NCBI RefSeq assembly: GCF_036169555.1
Contig: NZ_CP108032.1
Location: 6,510,001 to 6,574,000, forward strand
Source: Streptomyces sp. NBC_00306
GTDB taxonomy: Bacteria > Actinomycetota > Actinomycetes > Streptomycetales > Streptomycetaceae
Direction: 5' to 3'
Length of the DNA stretch: 64,000 nucleotides
The notes under the pieces were generated by a model. That model had not been told where the DNA came from. It worked only from the letters and a program-made list of their open reading frames with translations, and searched no databases. The position numbers were made by a program, and so were the translations under genes. This document shows, piece by piece, positions 8,991 through 16,476 of the stretch; within the stretch, counting starts at the first letter, position 1, and every line of letters begins with the position of its first letter.

Positions 8991-9364
8991 ACGGCCCCTC
9001 GGAGCACCCCCTGGCCCGCGCGGTCAAGCCGCTCGTCGACGCGATGGGCGCGGAGCTGGTCGAGCCCGGCCAGGCGAGCCCGGACGACGTGGTGCTCGCC
9101 TGGGAGGGCGAGGACGTCATAGCGGTTCGGCTGCCGCAGCTCTCCGACTCCCTCGACCACATCCTGGCCGCCCTGGAGCGCCGTCACGGCATGCCGCTGT
9201 CCGAACTGGACCGCAGGACGAAGCAGCTGGTCGTGCGCTCCCTGGAGGCCCGCGGGGCCTTCTCGGTGCGGCACGGCGTCGAGACGGTGGCCGGTGCGCT
9301 CGGCGTCAGCCGCTTCACCGTCTACAACTATCTGAACCGCGAGAACGGCACCAAGGGCGAGTGA
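8987..9364 (+). CDS. Small helix-turn-helix protein preceding the uricase operon
   Basis: The 125-aa protein has an N-terminal ~90-residue alpha/beta part (PLVDAMGAELVEPG...VVLAWEGEDVIAVRLPQ) and a C-terminal Fis/PucR-like HTH (GVETVAGALGVSRFTVYNYLNRE). It starts inside the stop of the upstream gene. Lying directly before the urate genes and ending 87 bp before the TTCAACA box at 9452, it is a plausible local regulator of uricase and catalase. That role is inference; no effector site is recognisable. Confidence 0.7.
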   Translation: MNGPSEHPLARAVKPLVDAMGAELVEPGQASPDDVVLAWEGEDVIAVRLPQLSDSLDHILAALERRHGMPLSELDRRTKQLVVRSLEARGAFSVRHGVETVAGALGVSRFTVYNYLNRENGTKGE

Positions 9365-9451
9365 GCGCGGGCCCCCGATTCACCCTGTGATCGCTCCCGG
9401 TCACGGCCCGTGGCGGCGATCTCCGGGCGACGGCTCGCGTGTCACCGAGTT

Positions 9452-9468
9452 TTCAACAAAGTGTTGAC
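9452..9468. promoter_or_regulatory. TTCAACA-type operator of the uricase operon
   Basis: The site TTCAACAAAGTGTTGAC lies 74 bp before the first urate gene. It is 16/17 identical to the reverse strand of the catalase site at 6691-6707. Confidence 0.65.
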
Positions 9469-9541
9469 GTTATGTTGCCGGAGGGCGTTAGCTGTCCGCA
9501 GCCCGTCCAACGCACAGCGAAAAACAGCCACGGAGGCTCCC

Positions 9542-10048
9542 GTGACTTCGAGCTCGACGCCGGGCCTCGCCCGGTTCAACACATCGGCGGAGAGCGACGC
9601 GACCGCCGCGCTCCACGAGGTGTGCGCCAGTTCGGCCTGGGGAGACAAGCTGCTCGCGCAGCGTCCCTACGCCACCGCCGAGGCCCTCTTCACCGCCAGT
9701 GACGCCGCGATGGCCGAGCTGACAGCTGCGGATCTGGCCGAGGCGATGGCGGGACACCCGCCGATCGGCCGGCCGAAGCCGGGCGACCCGACCTCCGCCC
9801 GCGAACAGCGGGGGATGGCCGGCGCCTCCGAGGAACTGAAGGCCGAACTGCTCGAACTCAACCTGGCCTACCAGGAGAAGTTCGGTCACGTCTTCCTGAT
9901 CTGCGCCACCGGCGCCACCGGTGAGCAGATGCGGGACGCGGTCAGGGTCCGGATCCAGAACTCCGACGAGAAGGAGCGGGAGATCGCCCGCGGAGAGCTT
10001 GTCAAGATCAACCGGATCCGGCTGGCCCGACTCGTAGAAGGAGAGTGA
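9542..10048 (+). CDS. uraD: 2-oxo-4-hydroxy-4-carboxy-5-ureidoimidazoline (OHCU) decarboxylase
   Basis: The 168-aa enzyme converts OHCU to S-(+)-allantoin, the third step after urate oxidation. The family motif with catalytic His is visible as MAGHPPIGRPK, followed by the conserved LNLAYQEKFGHVFLICATG block; the Glu of AREQ is also present. GTG 9542 is preferred because a GGAGG lies 8 nt upstream; the longer open frame upstream is not conserved-looking. The next gene follows after 3 nt. Confidence 0.93.
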   Translation: MTSSSTPGLARFNTSAESDATAALHEVCASSAWGDKLLAQRPYATAEALFTASDAAMAELTAADLAEAMAGHPPIGRPKPGDPTSAREQRGMAGASEELKAELLELNLAYQEKFGHVFLICATGATGEQMRDAVRVRIQNSDEKEREIARGELVKINRIRLARLVEGE

Positions 10049-10051
10049 CCT

Positions 10052-10456
10052 GTGAGCACCGAGACCACCGCTTCCGTGTCCACCCACATCCTGGACACCA
10101 GCATCGGCCGCCCCGCCGAGGGCGTCGCCATCGCGCTGTCGGCCCGCCCGGGCCCCGGCGCGGAGTGGACCGCGCTCGGCGGCTCCGCCACCGACGCCGA
10201 CGGGCGGTGCAAGGACCTGCCGGCGCTGCCGGAGGGCACCACCCATGTACGTCTCGACTTCGAGACCGAGGCGTACTTCTCCACCAGAAACAACGCCAAC
10301 CAGCAAGCCGAGGCGCAGCAGGACGCCCCCCGCGTAAGGGACAGCGGTGCGTTCTTCCCGGAGGTGGCGATCACATTCGCCGTCGTACCGGGCGAGCACT
10401 ACCACGTACCGCTGCTGCTCAACCCGTTCGGCTACTCCGTTTACCGAGGGAGCTAG
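10052..10456 (+). CDS. uraH: 5-hydroxyisourate hydrolase (transthyretin-like)
   Basis: The 134-aa protein hydrolyses 5-hydroxyisourate to OHCU. The hallmarks are the N-terminal VSTHILDTSIGRPAEGVAI with its catalytic His and the C-terminal tetrapeptide YRGS. It is a little longer than the typical 110-120 aa because of a Gln/Asn/Ala-rich insert (TRNNANQQAEAQQD) at residues ~75-90. It is second in the operon, 3 nt after uraD and 5 nt before uricase. Confidence 0.95.
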   Translation: MSTETTASVSTHILDTSIGRPAEGVAIALSARPGPGAEWTALGGSATDADGRCKDLPALPEGTTHVRLDFETEAYFSTRNNANQQAEAQQDAPRVRDSGAFFPEVAITFAVVPGEHYHVPLLLNPFGYSVYRGS

Positions 10457-10461
10457 CAGAC

Positions 10462-11385
10462 ATGCCCACGATTCTCGGCCAGAACCAGTACGGCAAAGCA
10501 GAGAACCGCGTCGTCAAGATCACGCGGGACGGCGACACCCACCACATCAAGGACCTGAACGTCTCCGTCGCCCTCTCCGGCGACATGGACGACGTCCACT
10601 ACTCCGGCTCCAACGCCAACGTCCTGCCGACCGACACCACCAAGAACACGGTGTACGCGTTCGCCAAGGAGCACGGCATCGAGTCCGCCGAGCAGTTCGG
10701 CATCCACCTGGCCCGTCACTTCGTGACCTCCCAGGAGCCGATCCACCGGGCGCGCATCCGTATCGAGGAGTACTCCTGGGAGCGCATCGCCACCTCGGAC
10801 GCCAACTCCAAGTTCATCGGCTCCGACGAGGTGCGGCACTCCTTCGCCCGCAAGGGCCAGGAACTGCGCACCGCCCAGATCACCTACGACGGTGAGAACT
10901 GGGAGGTCCTGTCCGGTCTGAAGGACCTCACGGTCATGAATTCCACCAACTCGGAGTTCTGGGGCTACGTCAAGGACAAGTACACGACGCTCAAGGAGGC
11001 GTACGACCGCATCCTGTGCACCGACGTCTCCTCGGTCTGGCGCTACAACTGGACCAGCGACGACGACCGGATGCCCAACTGGGAGAAGTCGTACGAGCAG
11101 GCCAAGAAGCACATCCTGCAGGCCTTCGCCGAGACGTACTCCCTCTCGCTCCAGCAGACCCTGTACCAGATGGGTTCGCGGGTGATCAACAGCCGCAGCG
11201 AGATCGACGAGATCCGCTTCTCGCTGCCGAACAACCACCACTTCCTGGTGGACCTCGAGCCGTTCGGGCTGAAGAACGACAATGAGGTGTACTTCGCGGC
11301 GGACCGCCCGTACGGCCTGATCGAGGCCACGATCCTGCGGGACGGCGTCGAGCCGCGGATCCCGGTCGACATGACCAACCTGTAG
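10462..11385 (+). CDS. pucL: Urate oxidase (uricase)
   Basis: The 307-aa cofactor-independent uricase oxidises urate to 5-hydroxyisourate and H2O2. It begins MPTILGQNQYGKAENRVVKI, carries the active-site Lys there, the charge-relay Thr in VLPTDTTKNTVYAFAKEH, and the signature LPNNHHFLVDLEPFGLKNDNEV-type block in its second T-fold domain. Length is standard. It is third gene of uraD-uraH-pucL. The H2O2 it makes is the likely reason a catalase is encoded 4 kb away under a nearly identical operator. Confidence 0.96.
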   Translation: MPTILGQNQYGKAENRVVKITRDGDTHHIKDLNVSVALSGDMDDVHYSGSNANVLPTDTTKNTVYAFAKEHGIESAEQFGIHLARHFVTSQEPIHRARIRIEEYSWERIATSDANSKFIGSDEVRHSFARKGQELRTAQITYDGENWEVLSGLKDLTVMNSTNSEFWGYVKDKYTTLKEAYDRILCTDVSSVWRYNWTSDDDRMPNWEKSYEQAKKHILQAFAETYSLSLQQTLYQMGSRVINSRSEIDEIRFSLPNNHHFLVDLEPFGLKNDNEVYFAADRPYGLIEATILRDGVEPRIPVDMTNL

Positions 11386-11533
11386 CCAACCGCTTGAACC
11401 CCCGACGCGTGCGCCGGCGTTGAGTCCCAGGGGGAGAGCGGGGGCATCTGCGCAACAACAGAACCGCGGACCCGGTCGTCACCCCGCTCGACCCCCGGGC
11501 CCGTTCCATCAATGGGAAGAACGAGGAACCGCC

Positions 11534-12910
11534 ATGGCGGCTTCGCGCATCGTCATCGAGAACTGTGCCATCGCGACCGTGGACGCGGACGACACCGAGT
11601 ACGCGTCCGGGTACATCGTCGTCGCCGACAACCGGATCGAGTCGGTGGGCGCCGGACAGGCCCCCGCCGGACTGGAGAACGTGGTCCGCCGCATCGACGG
11701 CACCGGCCATCTCGCCACGCCCGGTCTGATCAACACGCACCACCACTTCTACCAGTGGATCACCCGGGGCCTCGCCACCGACCACAACCTGTTCAACTGG
11801 CTGGTGGCGCTGTACCCGACGTGGGCGCGGATCGACGAGCCGATGGCCCGCGCGGCCGCACAGGGCTCCCTCGCCATGATGGCCCGCGGCGGAGTCACCA
11901 CCGCCATGGACCACCACTACGTCTACCCGCGGGGCTCCGGCGACCTGTCCGGCGCGATCATCGGCGCCGCGAGCGAGATGGGTGTCCGCTTCACGCTCGC
12001 CCGCGGTTCCATGGACCGTGGCAAGTCCGCCGGCGGACTGCCGCCGGACTTCGCCGTCGAGTCCCTCGAAGGCGCGCTCGCCGCCACCGAGGAGACCATC
12101 GACAAGCACCACGACGCCTCCTTCGACGCGATGACGCAGATCGCCGTCGCGCCGTGCTCCCCCTTCTCCGTCTCCACCGAACTGCTGCGGCAGGGCGCCG
12201 AGCTGGCACGCCGCAAGAACGTCCGGCTGCACACGCACGGCTCCGAGACCGTCGAGGAGGAGGAGTTCTGCAAGGAACTCTTCGGGATGGGCCCGACCGA
12301 CTACTTCGAGTCGACCGGCTGGCTCGGCCAGGACGTGTGGATGGCCCACTGCGTCCACATGAACGACTCGGACATCGCCGCCTTCGGCCGTACGGGCACG
12401 GGCGTCGCGCACTGCCCGTCCTCCAACGCACGGCTCGCCGCCGGCATCGCCCGGGTTCCCGACATGCTGAAGGCGGGCGTCCCCGTCGGCCTCGGCGTCG
12501 ACGGCACCGCCTCCAACGAGTCGGGCGAACTGCACACCGAGCTGCGCAACGCGCTGCTCGTCAACCGCCTCGGCCCCCACCGCGAGGCCGCCCTGAACGC
12601 GCGCCAAGCCCTGCGCCTCGGCACGTACGGCGGTGCCCAGGTCCTCGGCCGCGCCGAGCAGATCGGCTCGCTGGAGGCCGGCAAGCTCGCCGACCTCGTG
12701 CTGTGGAAGCTGGACACGCTCGCCCACTCCTCCATCGCCGACCCGGTGATCGCGCTCGTCTTCGGCGCGGCAGCCCCCGTATCCCTCTCCCTCGTGAACG
12801 GCAGGACCGTCGTCGAGGACAACCACCTGACCACGGTGGACGAGGACGCCATCGCCCGCTCCGCGCGGGACGAGGCACAGCGCCTGGCGCGGATCGCCGC
12901 ACAGGACTGA
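11534..12910 (+). CDS. 8-oxoguanine deaminase (amidohydrolase superfamily)
   Basis: The 458-aa metal-dependent deaminase of the guanine-deaminase/ATZ-TRZ group probably converts 8-oxoguanine to urate, feeding uricase directly. Metal ligands appear in GLINTHHHFYQ (HxH), VRLHTHGSET, MAHCVHM and GLGVDGTASNE (Asp). ATG 11534 has an upstream ACGAGGA site. It follows uricase by 148 bp without an obvious terminator between, so it may be co-transcribed. Guanine or another oxopurine is an alternative substrate, but the context favours 8-oxoguanine. Confidence 0.85.
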   Translation: MAASRIVIENCAIATVDADDTEYASGYIVVADNRIESVGAGQAPAGLENVVRRIDGTGHLATPGLINTHHHFYQWITRGLATDHNLFNWLVALYPTWARIDEPMARAAAQGSLAMMARGGVTTAMDHHYVYPRGSGDLSGAIIGAASEMGVRFTLARGSMDRGKSAGGLPPDFAVESLEGALAATEETIDKHHDASFDAMTQIAVAPCSPFSVSTELLRQGAELARRKNVRLHTHGSETVEEEEFCKELFGMGPTDYFESTGWLGQDVWMAHCVHMNDSDIAAFGRTGTGVAHCPSSNARLAAGIARVPDMLKAGVPVGLGVDGTASNESGELHTELRNALLVNRLGPHREAALNARQALRLGTYGGAQVLGRAEQIGSLEAGKLADLVLWKLDTLAHSSIADPVIALVFGAAAPVSLSLVNGRTVVEDNHLTTVDEDAIARSARDEAQRLARIAAQD

Positions 12911-12919
12911 CCCAAGCGT

Positions 12920-12947
12920 CCGGTCGAGGGGGACGGCCCTCGACCGG
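12920..12947 (+). terminator. Hairpin after the 8-oxoguanine deaminase gene
   Basis: Perfect 11-bp arms CCGGTCGAGGG (12920-12930) and CCCTCGACCGG (12937-12947), 9 nt past the stop codon. Confidence 0.8.
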
Positions 12948-12986
12948 AAGCCGTGGACCCGAGCGGGGTCCATGGCAGCCGTGACC

Positions 12987-13023
12987 GGGGGGTGCGGCAC
13001 CGCATATCGGTGCCGCGCCTCCC
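12987..13023 (+). other. Second hairpin in the purine permease leader
   Basis: Arms 12987-13002 and 13008-13023 pair over 16 bp with two mismatches around the 5-nt loop CATAT; the inner 9 bp (GCGGCACCG/CGGTGCCGC) are perfect. It is 118 bp before the permease start. It may be part of the preceding terminator or a leader structure; I recognise no known purine riboswitch fold. Confidence 0.5.
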
Positions 13024-13141
13024 GGGACGGTGACTCGTGTCTTCACACCCCCGAAGCACCGGGCTCACCGCTGCACCACTTCGCACCACCTCCCTGACAC
13101 CCGCGTCACCGCCGACGTGTAACCGACCGGAGGAACCGACC

Positions 13142-14623
13142 GTGGCCGCACAGCCCAGGTTTCCGAACGATGCAGACACACCCGCAGACGCGACAGCAGA
13201 CGCAGACGCGGTACCGGCAGCGCCGGACGTACCGACGGAGAAGCATCCGGTCGACGAGACCCTGCCTCCTCTGAAGATGTTCACCAGCGGCCTTCAGCAT
13301 GTGGCCGCGATGTATGCGGGTGTGGTGGCCCCGCCCATGATCGTGGGGCCCGCCGTGGGGCTGAGCGCCACGGACACGGCCTTCCTGATGGGGGCCAGCC
13401 TCTTCACCGCCGGCATAGCCACCCTTCTCCAGACGCTCGGCTTCTGGAAGGTCGGCGCCCGGCTCCCGTTCGTCAACGGTGTCTCCTTCGCCGGAGTGAC
13501 CCCGATGGTCGCCATCGGCAGGGACCGCGGAGCGGACGGCATCACCGTCATCTTCGGCGCGATCATCGTCGCCAGCGTGCTCGGTTTCGTCCTCACGCCG
13601 TACTTCTCGAAGCTGGTCCGCTTCTTCCCGCCCGTCGTCACGGGCACCGTCATCACCCTCATCGGCGTGTCGCTGCTGCCGGTGGCCTTCAACTGGTCGC
13701 AGGGCGGCAACTCCACGGCCGACGACTACGGTTCGATGAAGAACATCGGCATGGCGGCCCTCACCTTCGTGATCGTGCTGGCCCTGCGCAAGGTCCTGCG
13801 CGGGTTTCTCCAGCAGATCGCGATCCTGCTCGGCCTCGTCGCGGGCACGGTGATCGCGGCGCCGCTCGGCATGGCGAACCTCGACGCCATCAAGAACGCC
13901 GACATCGTCGGCTTCCCCACGCCCTTCCACTTCGGCGCGCCGCAGTTCGAGATCGCCGCGATCGTCTCCATGTGCATCGTGATGCTCGTCTGTATGACGG
14001 AGTCGACCGCCGACATGCTCGCCCTCGGCAGGATCGTGGATCGGCCGGCCGACGAGCGGGTCATCGAGGGCGGGCTGCGGGCCGACACCCTCGGCAGCGC
14101 CATCAGCCCGCTGTTCAACGGATTCATGTGCAGCGCCTTCGCCCAGAACATCGGCCTGGTCGCGATGACGAAGGTCCGCAGCCGCTTCGTCGTCGCCGCG
14201 GGCGGCGGCATCCTGATCCTGCTGGGCCTGTGCCCCGTCGCCGCCTCGGTGATCGCGCTCGTACCGCTGCCGGTCCTCGGCGGCGCGGGCATCGTCCTCT
14301 TCGGCTCGGTCGCGGCGAGCGGCATCCAGACGCTGGCCACCGCCGCCCTGGAGAAGGGCGAGAACGCGCTGATCGTCGCCGCGTCGGTCGGCATCGGACT
14401 GATCCCGATCGCCGCGCCGGAGTTCTACCACGCCTTCCCCGAGGACGCGCTCGTCGTCCTCGACTCCGGCATCTCCACCGGCTGCATCGTGGCGATCGCG
14501 CTCAACCTCGCCTTCAACCACCTGGGAAAGAAGGGCAGTTCGGACGAGGTGCAGGAGGACGGGCAGGGCAGCGGGAAGCCGGACGGGGCGACGGTGGCCG
14601 CACCGGCGGCGGCGGTGCACTGA
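13142..14623 (+). CDS. NCS2-family purine (urate/xanthine) permease
   Basis: The 493-aa nucleobase:cation symporter-2 protein has about 12-14 membrane segments. NCS2 features include GLQHVAAMYAGVVAPPMIVG at the start of the core, the SFAGVTPM segment and TESTADMLALGRIVDR in TM8-9 with the substrate-contacting Glu. The N-terminal ~45 residues are a soluble Ala/Asp/Pro-rich tail encoded by short CAGACGC-like repeats. GTG 13142 has a GGAGGA site. Urate or xanthine is the expected substrate given the flanking uricase genes. Confidence 0.9.
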   Translation: MAAQPRFPNDADTPADATADADAVPAAPDVPTEKHPVDETLPPLKMFTSGLQHVAAMYAGVVAPPMIVGPAVGLSATDTAFLMGASLFTAGIATLLQTLGFWKVGARLPFVNGVSFAGVTPMVAIGRDRGADGITVIFGAIIVASVLGFVLTPYFSKLVRFFPPVVTGTVITLIGVSLLPVAFNWSQGGNSTADDYGSMKNIGMAALTFVIVLALRKVLRGFLQQIAILLGLVAGTVIAAPLGMANLDAIKNADIVGFPTPFHFGAPQFEIAAIVSMCIVMLVCMTESTADMLALGRIVDRPADERVIEGGLRADTLGSAISPLFNGFMCSAFAQNIGLVAMTKVRSRFVVAAGGGILILLGLCPVAASVIALVPLPVLGGAGIVLFGSVAASGIQTLATAALEKGENALIVAASVGIGLIPIAAPEFYHAFPEDALVVLDSGISTGCIVAIALNLAFNHLGKKGSSDEVQEDGQGSGKPDGATVAAPAAAVH

Positions 14624-14661
14624 GCGAGCCTTCACCGATGACGGCAGGGAGGCGGACGCGC

Positions 14662-14699
14662 GAGAGGGCGCGTACCCCACGACGGGTACGCGCCCTCTC
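14662..14699. terminator. Bidirectional terminator between permease and chitosanase
   Basis: Perfect 16-bp arms 14662-14677 and 14684-14699 with a 6-nt loop lie between two convergent stop codons. Confidence 0.88.
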
Positions 14700-14737
14700 C
14701 GTCCGACGCCGGGCCGCGTGTGGCGGGCTCGAGGCGG

Positions 14738-15604
14738 TCAGTCGATATGGAAGCTGTCGCCGTAGACCTTCCAGTCGAGCGGCGTGTTCAGGTTGAGGTT
14801 GTTCTTCTGCACGAAGACCCGCTGAGCGGTGTCGACCCGGCTCGTGTCCTCGTGCGCCTCCTCCTGCTTCATCGCCCAGACACGGGCGTCGAGGAACGCG
14901 TTGAGGTAGGTCTTCTCGTTGCCGCCCTGGGCCGGGGGCTTGGCCTTGGCCAGTGCCCGCTTGCGGATGCTGCTGAAGCTGGTCGAGTCGCCGCCGTCGC
15001 CGTGCATCACGATGGCGTCGTAGTAGATGAACTGGCCCAGCACGCCGACACCGTCGCTCTTGCCGCGGCTCACCGCCGGGTTGAAGTACACCCGGTCCCG
15101 CTCGTCGTTCTGCGCCGTCTTGAACGCGGAGTCCTCGGCCGCCTTTTTCCAGTCCTTCGTGAAGTCCGGGTCGAGGCCGGCGTGCGAGTCGCTGCCGTCG
15201 ACGTTGCGCAGCGCGGGCAGGTACTTGGCGAGGACGTTGCCCGGCTTGCGCTGCGTGTAGAGCTCGACAAGGTCGAGCATGTCGCCGGTGCCGGAGCAGA
15301 ACCCGATGATCCCTGCGGTGTAGCCGCGCCCGTCGCCTATGTCCTCGATGTACTTGTACTGGGCCTTCCAGTCCAGCGAGGAGTTCTCCGCGCTGGAGAC
15401 GATCTTCATGGCGATTTCCTTCTTCGCCGGGTCGTCGAGCCCGACGGCGGCCGGGGCCACCGCGGTCGTGGAACGGCCGTCGCCGGCGTCCGAAGGGGAG
15501 TTGGCCGCGAAGGCGGTGGCGGGCACCGCGATCAGTGTCACGCCGAGTGCCACGCGGGGGAAGAACCTGAGCGGACTCTTGGCGCGCTTGTGGGGGGTGG
15601 GCAC
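14738..15604 (-). CDS. csn: Secreted GH46 chitosanase
   Basis: The 288-aa endo-chitosanase cleaves partly deacetylated chitosan. A signal peptide (basic start, hydrophobic core FFPRVALGVTLIAVPATAFAA) precedes the mature GH46 domain. By comparison with the S. sp. N174 enzyme, the catalytic Glu is in IVSSAENSSLDWKAQYKYIED and the catalytic Asp in IEDIGDGRGYTAGIIGF. GTG start with GGAGG 6-10 nt upstream. A near-palindromic box about 40 bp upstream resembles the CsnR (ROK-family) operator of Streptomyces chitosanases, implying induction by chitosan oligomers. Confidence 0.95.
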   Translation of the reverse strand: MPTPHKRAKSPLRFFPRVALGVTLIAVPATAFAANSPSDAGDGRSTTAVAPAAVGLDDPAKKEIAMKIVSSAENSSLDWKAQYKYIEDIGDGRGYTAGIIGFCSGTGDMLDLVELYTQRKPGNVLAKYLPALRNVDGSDSHAGLDPDFTKDWKKAAEDSAFKTAQNDERDRVYFNPAVSRGKSDGVGVLGQFIYYDAIVMHGDGGDSTSFSSIRKRALAKAKPPAQGGNEKTYLNAFLDARVWAMKQEEAHEDTSRVDTAQRVFVQKNNLNLNTPLDWKVYGDSFHID

Positions 15605-15640
15605 CGTGCCTCCAGGGGGAGTTCGTCGTTCCGTATTCTG

Positions 15641-15657
15641 TTAGGAAGCTTTCCTAT
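15641..15657. promoter_or_regulatory. CsnR-like operator of the chitosanase gene
   Basis: The site TTAGGAAGCTTTCCTAT is nearly palindromic around GCTT and lies 37 bp before the chitosanase start. It resembles the AGGAAA/TTTCCT palindrome known upstream of csn genes; one base is missing from perfect symmetry. Confidence 0.65.
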
Positions 15658-15747
15658 CAGAGCCGGGAACGACTCGTACACCCTTTCCCCGCAAGGAAAT
15701 TCGACCCTGTCGCGGGCCGTGGACCCCGCAGCGGAAGACCCGCCAGG

Positions 15748-16347
15748 TCAGCGCCCCGGCCACGCCATGAGGTTGTTGAAGAGCTCCGCCTGCTCGATCG
15801 CGTCGTCCAGTCCGTGATGCGTGTGCCGCCTCGTGGAGTGGAGCTCCGGCGGCATGGTTCCCTTCGCGACAGCGCGCAGCGGAAGCCGCGCCTTGGTGGC
15901 GTACAGGGTCTTCATGTCGAAGCAGCCGGAGTGGCCGAACGGGCTCGCGCCGGTGAACCTGATCAGATACCAGTACAGGAACATCCAGTCGTAGGAGGCG
16001 GGGTAACCGCACATCACCGGCTGCGCACCGGTGGAGACCTCCCGCACCCAGGCACCGAACTCGGCCATGGCGTCGACCGGTTCGCTGCCCCCGGCGATCA
16101 GTGCGTCCCGGTCCAGCCCGCTCACCGCGAGGGCCTCCGGTACGAAGTCCTCGCTGATGGGGCGCAGTTCCCGGTAGAACGTCCGCGCCTGCGGATCGGC
16201 CGGCTCATAACCGTCGGCGTCCTGGCGGCCCGCCACGGCGGCACCGAAACTGATCATCGAGTAGGGGCCCGGGATCGGACCGTCCGCCTCGATGTCGACG
16301 GAGATGTAGAGGCTGGGTTTCACGCGTGGTGCCGTACGTCGTGCCAT
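15748..16347 (-). CDS. DEDDh-type 3'-5' exonuclease (RNase T/oligoribonuclease-like)
   Basis: A 199-aa exonuclease domain. Exo I is SVDIEADGPIPG (DxE), Exo II the Asp in YPASYDWMFLYWYL, and Exo III HTHHGLDDAIEQAELF (H-x4-D). It is therefore complete for two-metal nuclease chemistry. ATG 16347 is chosen because the 14 residues before it read from a stretch also serving as promoter; no clear ribosome site is visible for either. It could act on RNA or DNA ends; the substrate is unknown. Confidence 0.8.
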   Translation of the reverse strand: MARRTAPRVKPSLYISVDIEADGPIPGPYSMISFGAAVAGRQDADGYEPADPQARTFYRELRPISEDFVPEALAVSGLDRDALIAGGSEPVDAMAEFGAWVREVSTGAQPVMCGYPASYDWMFLYWYLIRFTGASPFGHSGCFDMKTLYATKARLPLRAVAKGTMPPELHSTRRHTHHGLDDAIEQAELFNNLMAWPGR

Positions 16348-16476
16348 ACCGGGAGCATCGCACCGGAGCGGCTGACGGCACATCCGCATTACGGGGCACG
16401 GGCTCCGGCCACAGGCGCATCGGGGCGGGAGCCGGTGTCGGAGGCGTTGTCAGACCCCCGTGACATGCTCGGAAGC

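Noticed and set aside
12948..13141. Purine riboswitch before the NCS2 permease
   Set aside because: The hairpins lack the conserved junction bases of known purine or xanthine riboswitches, as far as can be judged by eye.
15814..16476. A 220-codon N-terminal extension of the HEAT-repeat protein
   Set aside because: The extension runs antisense through the exonuclease gene and has no repeat-like character; a ribosome site supports ATG 16477.
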